From Fidelibacterota bacterium (GTDB taxonomy: Bacteria; Fidelibacterota; UBA2242), in assembly GCA_030655795.1 (NCBI GenBank), contig JAUSPJ010000236.1, forward strand, positions 1 to 6,277: a stretch of DNA of 6,277 nucleotides, written 5' to 3'. Shown one piece after another: positions 5,276 through 6,277 of the stretch (position 1 is the first letter of the stretch; every line of letters starts with the position of its first letter). The position numbers and the translations under genes were made by a program. The notes beneath the pieces are model-generated. The model saw only the letters and a program-made list of their open reading frames with translations. It was not told the origin of the DNA and did no database searches.

Positions 5276-6277
5276 ATGAATAAGCATCATTCGATTGTAG
5301 CCGTCGTAAAATGTCAAACCTATGCTGGAAACGAAGTCCGGAAAGCTGTATGCACCGGGATTGAATTAGTCGGCGGACTTTCGACAGTATTTTCCCGAAA
5401 TGAACAGAAGCTGTTATTGAAACCAAATGCGCTTTCCGCGAAGACTCCGGATAAATGCGTTACCACTCATCCGGAAGTGTTCCGGGCCGTTGCGCAACTG
5501 CTTCAGGAGTCATCCTTTCAGCTATCTTATGGTGATTCACCGGCTGTTGGTAAAATTAGCAGCGTCCTCGCCAAAACCGGCTTAAAAGCCGTTGCCGATG
5601 AATTAAACATTCCTATAGCAGATTTTGTGAATGGGCAGACGGTTTCATTTCCCGAGGGGCATCGCATCAAGCAGTTCAAATTGGCAAATGCCGTGGACGA
5701 TTGCGATGCTATTGTCAGTTTACCTAAATTGAAAACCCATAATCTGACCCGAATGACCGGCGCCGTGAAGAATCAGTTTGGCTGTATTCCGGGATTTTCA
5801 AAACCGGAGTTTCATGTTAAACTACCGGATGCTCGGCATTTTTCCGAAATGCTGGTGGATTTGAATCGCCTTCTGAAACCGAAACTATTTGTGATGGACG
5901 CGATTCAGTCTATGGAAGGAAATGGCCCTGGCAGCGGAGATCCGGTAGACACCGGTTGTCTCCTGTTCAGTAAGGATCCGGTCGCGATGGATACCGTTGC
6001 CTGTCTTATTATGAATATTCAGCCTGATAGGGTTCTGACGAATAAGATTGGCGCTGAAGCCGGACTGGGAATTTGCGATATCAACCGGATTCGGATTGTT
6101 GGCGACGACTGGCATCAATTTGTTAAAAAGGATTTTAATATTTTCCGGGGACCTCAAATTGAAACCGGTTCTTCATGGAAATTCAGACTTGCCCGGAAAA
6201 TACTGACATCCAAGCCGGTCATTGATCCAAAATTATGTCGAAAATGTAATGTTTGTGTTGAACAATGCCCCGTCGAT
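5276..6277 (+). CDS. DUF362 iron-sulfur protein, N-terminal 334 codons
   Basis: The frame is open from ATG 5276 to the window edge, so the C-terminus is missing. DUF362 hallmarks are visible: KPNALS near residue 50, YGDSPAVG, LPKLKTH (149-155) followed by MTGAVKNQFG, DAIQSMEGNGPG (208-219) and SKDPVAMDTVA (232-242). The last visible residues, C321, C324, C327 and C331 in CRKCNVCVEQCPVD, form a 4Fe-4S ferredoxin motif; a second one would be expected just beyond the edge. DUF362 proteins with such clusters are presumed cytoplasmic redox or metal-centre proteins of unknown reaction. There is no Shine-Dalgarno sequence in the 15 bp after rsmI, so translation may be coupled to rsmI. The domain call is firm; the function is unknown. 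Confidence 0.9.
   Translation, partial: MNKHHSIVAVVKCQTYAGNEVRKAVCTGIELVGGLSTVFSRNEQKLLLKPNALSAKTPDKCVTTHPEVFRAVAQLLQESSFQLSYGDSPAVGKISSVLAKTGLKAVADELNIPIADFVNGQTVSFPEGHRIKQFKLANAVDDCDAIVSLPKLKTHNLTRMTGAVKNQFGCIPGFSKPEFHVKLPDARHFSEMLVDLNRLLKPKLFVMDAIQSMEGNGPGSGDPVDTGCLLFSKDPVAMDTVACLIMNIQPDRVLTNKIGAEAGLGICDINRIRIVGDDWHQFVKKDFNIFRGPQIETGSSWKFRLARKILTSKPVIDPKLCRKCNVCVEQCPVD

Overview
The window comes from a bacterial chromosome. Strong AGGAG-type ribosome binding sites before several genes and ordinary bacterial coding style argue for an uncultured bacterium, perhaps in or near the Fibrobacteres-Chlorobi-Bacteroidetes assemblage or a candidate phylum. That placement is only an impression: there is no rRNA or strong marker gene here. 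By eye the protein genes are of intermediate GC, while the 3329-4558 intergenic block is clearly AT-rich.

Left part (1-3328). A minus-strand gene running off the left edge encodes a secreted glycoside-hydrolase-like (GHL10/DUF187) protein that starts at TTG. It is divergent from a plus-strand pair: a membrane-anchored or exported endonuclease/exonuclease/phosphatase-fold hydrolase (935-1753) and, 39 bp later, an aldehyde dehydrogenase strikingly similar to antiquitin/ALDH7 (1793-3328), the lysine-catabolic alpha-aminoadipic semialdehyde dehydrogenase family.

Middle part (3329-4558). This 1.2-kb block is the unusual part. It holds a broken four-helix-bundle gene (S23/bAvd-like family, 3448-3997). 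As read, the gene is split across frames. Removing five short palindromic inserts (22, 51, 27, 22 and 68 bp) leaves exactly 360 nt, an uninterrupted 119-codon gene that matches the family from start to stop. The two 22-bp inserts and a third copy at 4452-4473 are one repeat family. Each copy is two abutting 11-nt mini-hairpins (4-bp stem, 3-nt loop), and the stem differences between copies are compensated on both sides. The other inserts share a terminal sequence close to ACCCCGTGAAATA. Downstream lie three tracts with 7-bp periodicity (unit near CAAANNN), a perfect 16-bp palindrome and a GC-rich hairpin.

Right part (4559-6277). rsmI, the 16S rRNA C1402 ribose methyltransferase gene, is followed 15 bp later by a DUF362 protein with a C-terminal 4Fe-4S motif that is cut by the window edge. 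The protein genes here do not form one obvious pathway. The best candidate for something undescribed is the palindrome-riddled S23 gene with its repeat family.
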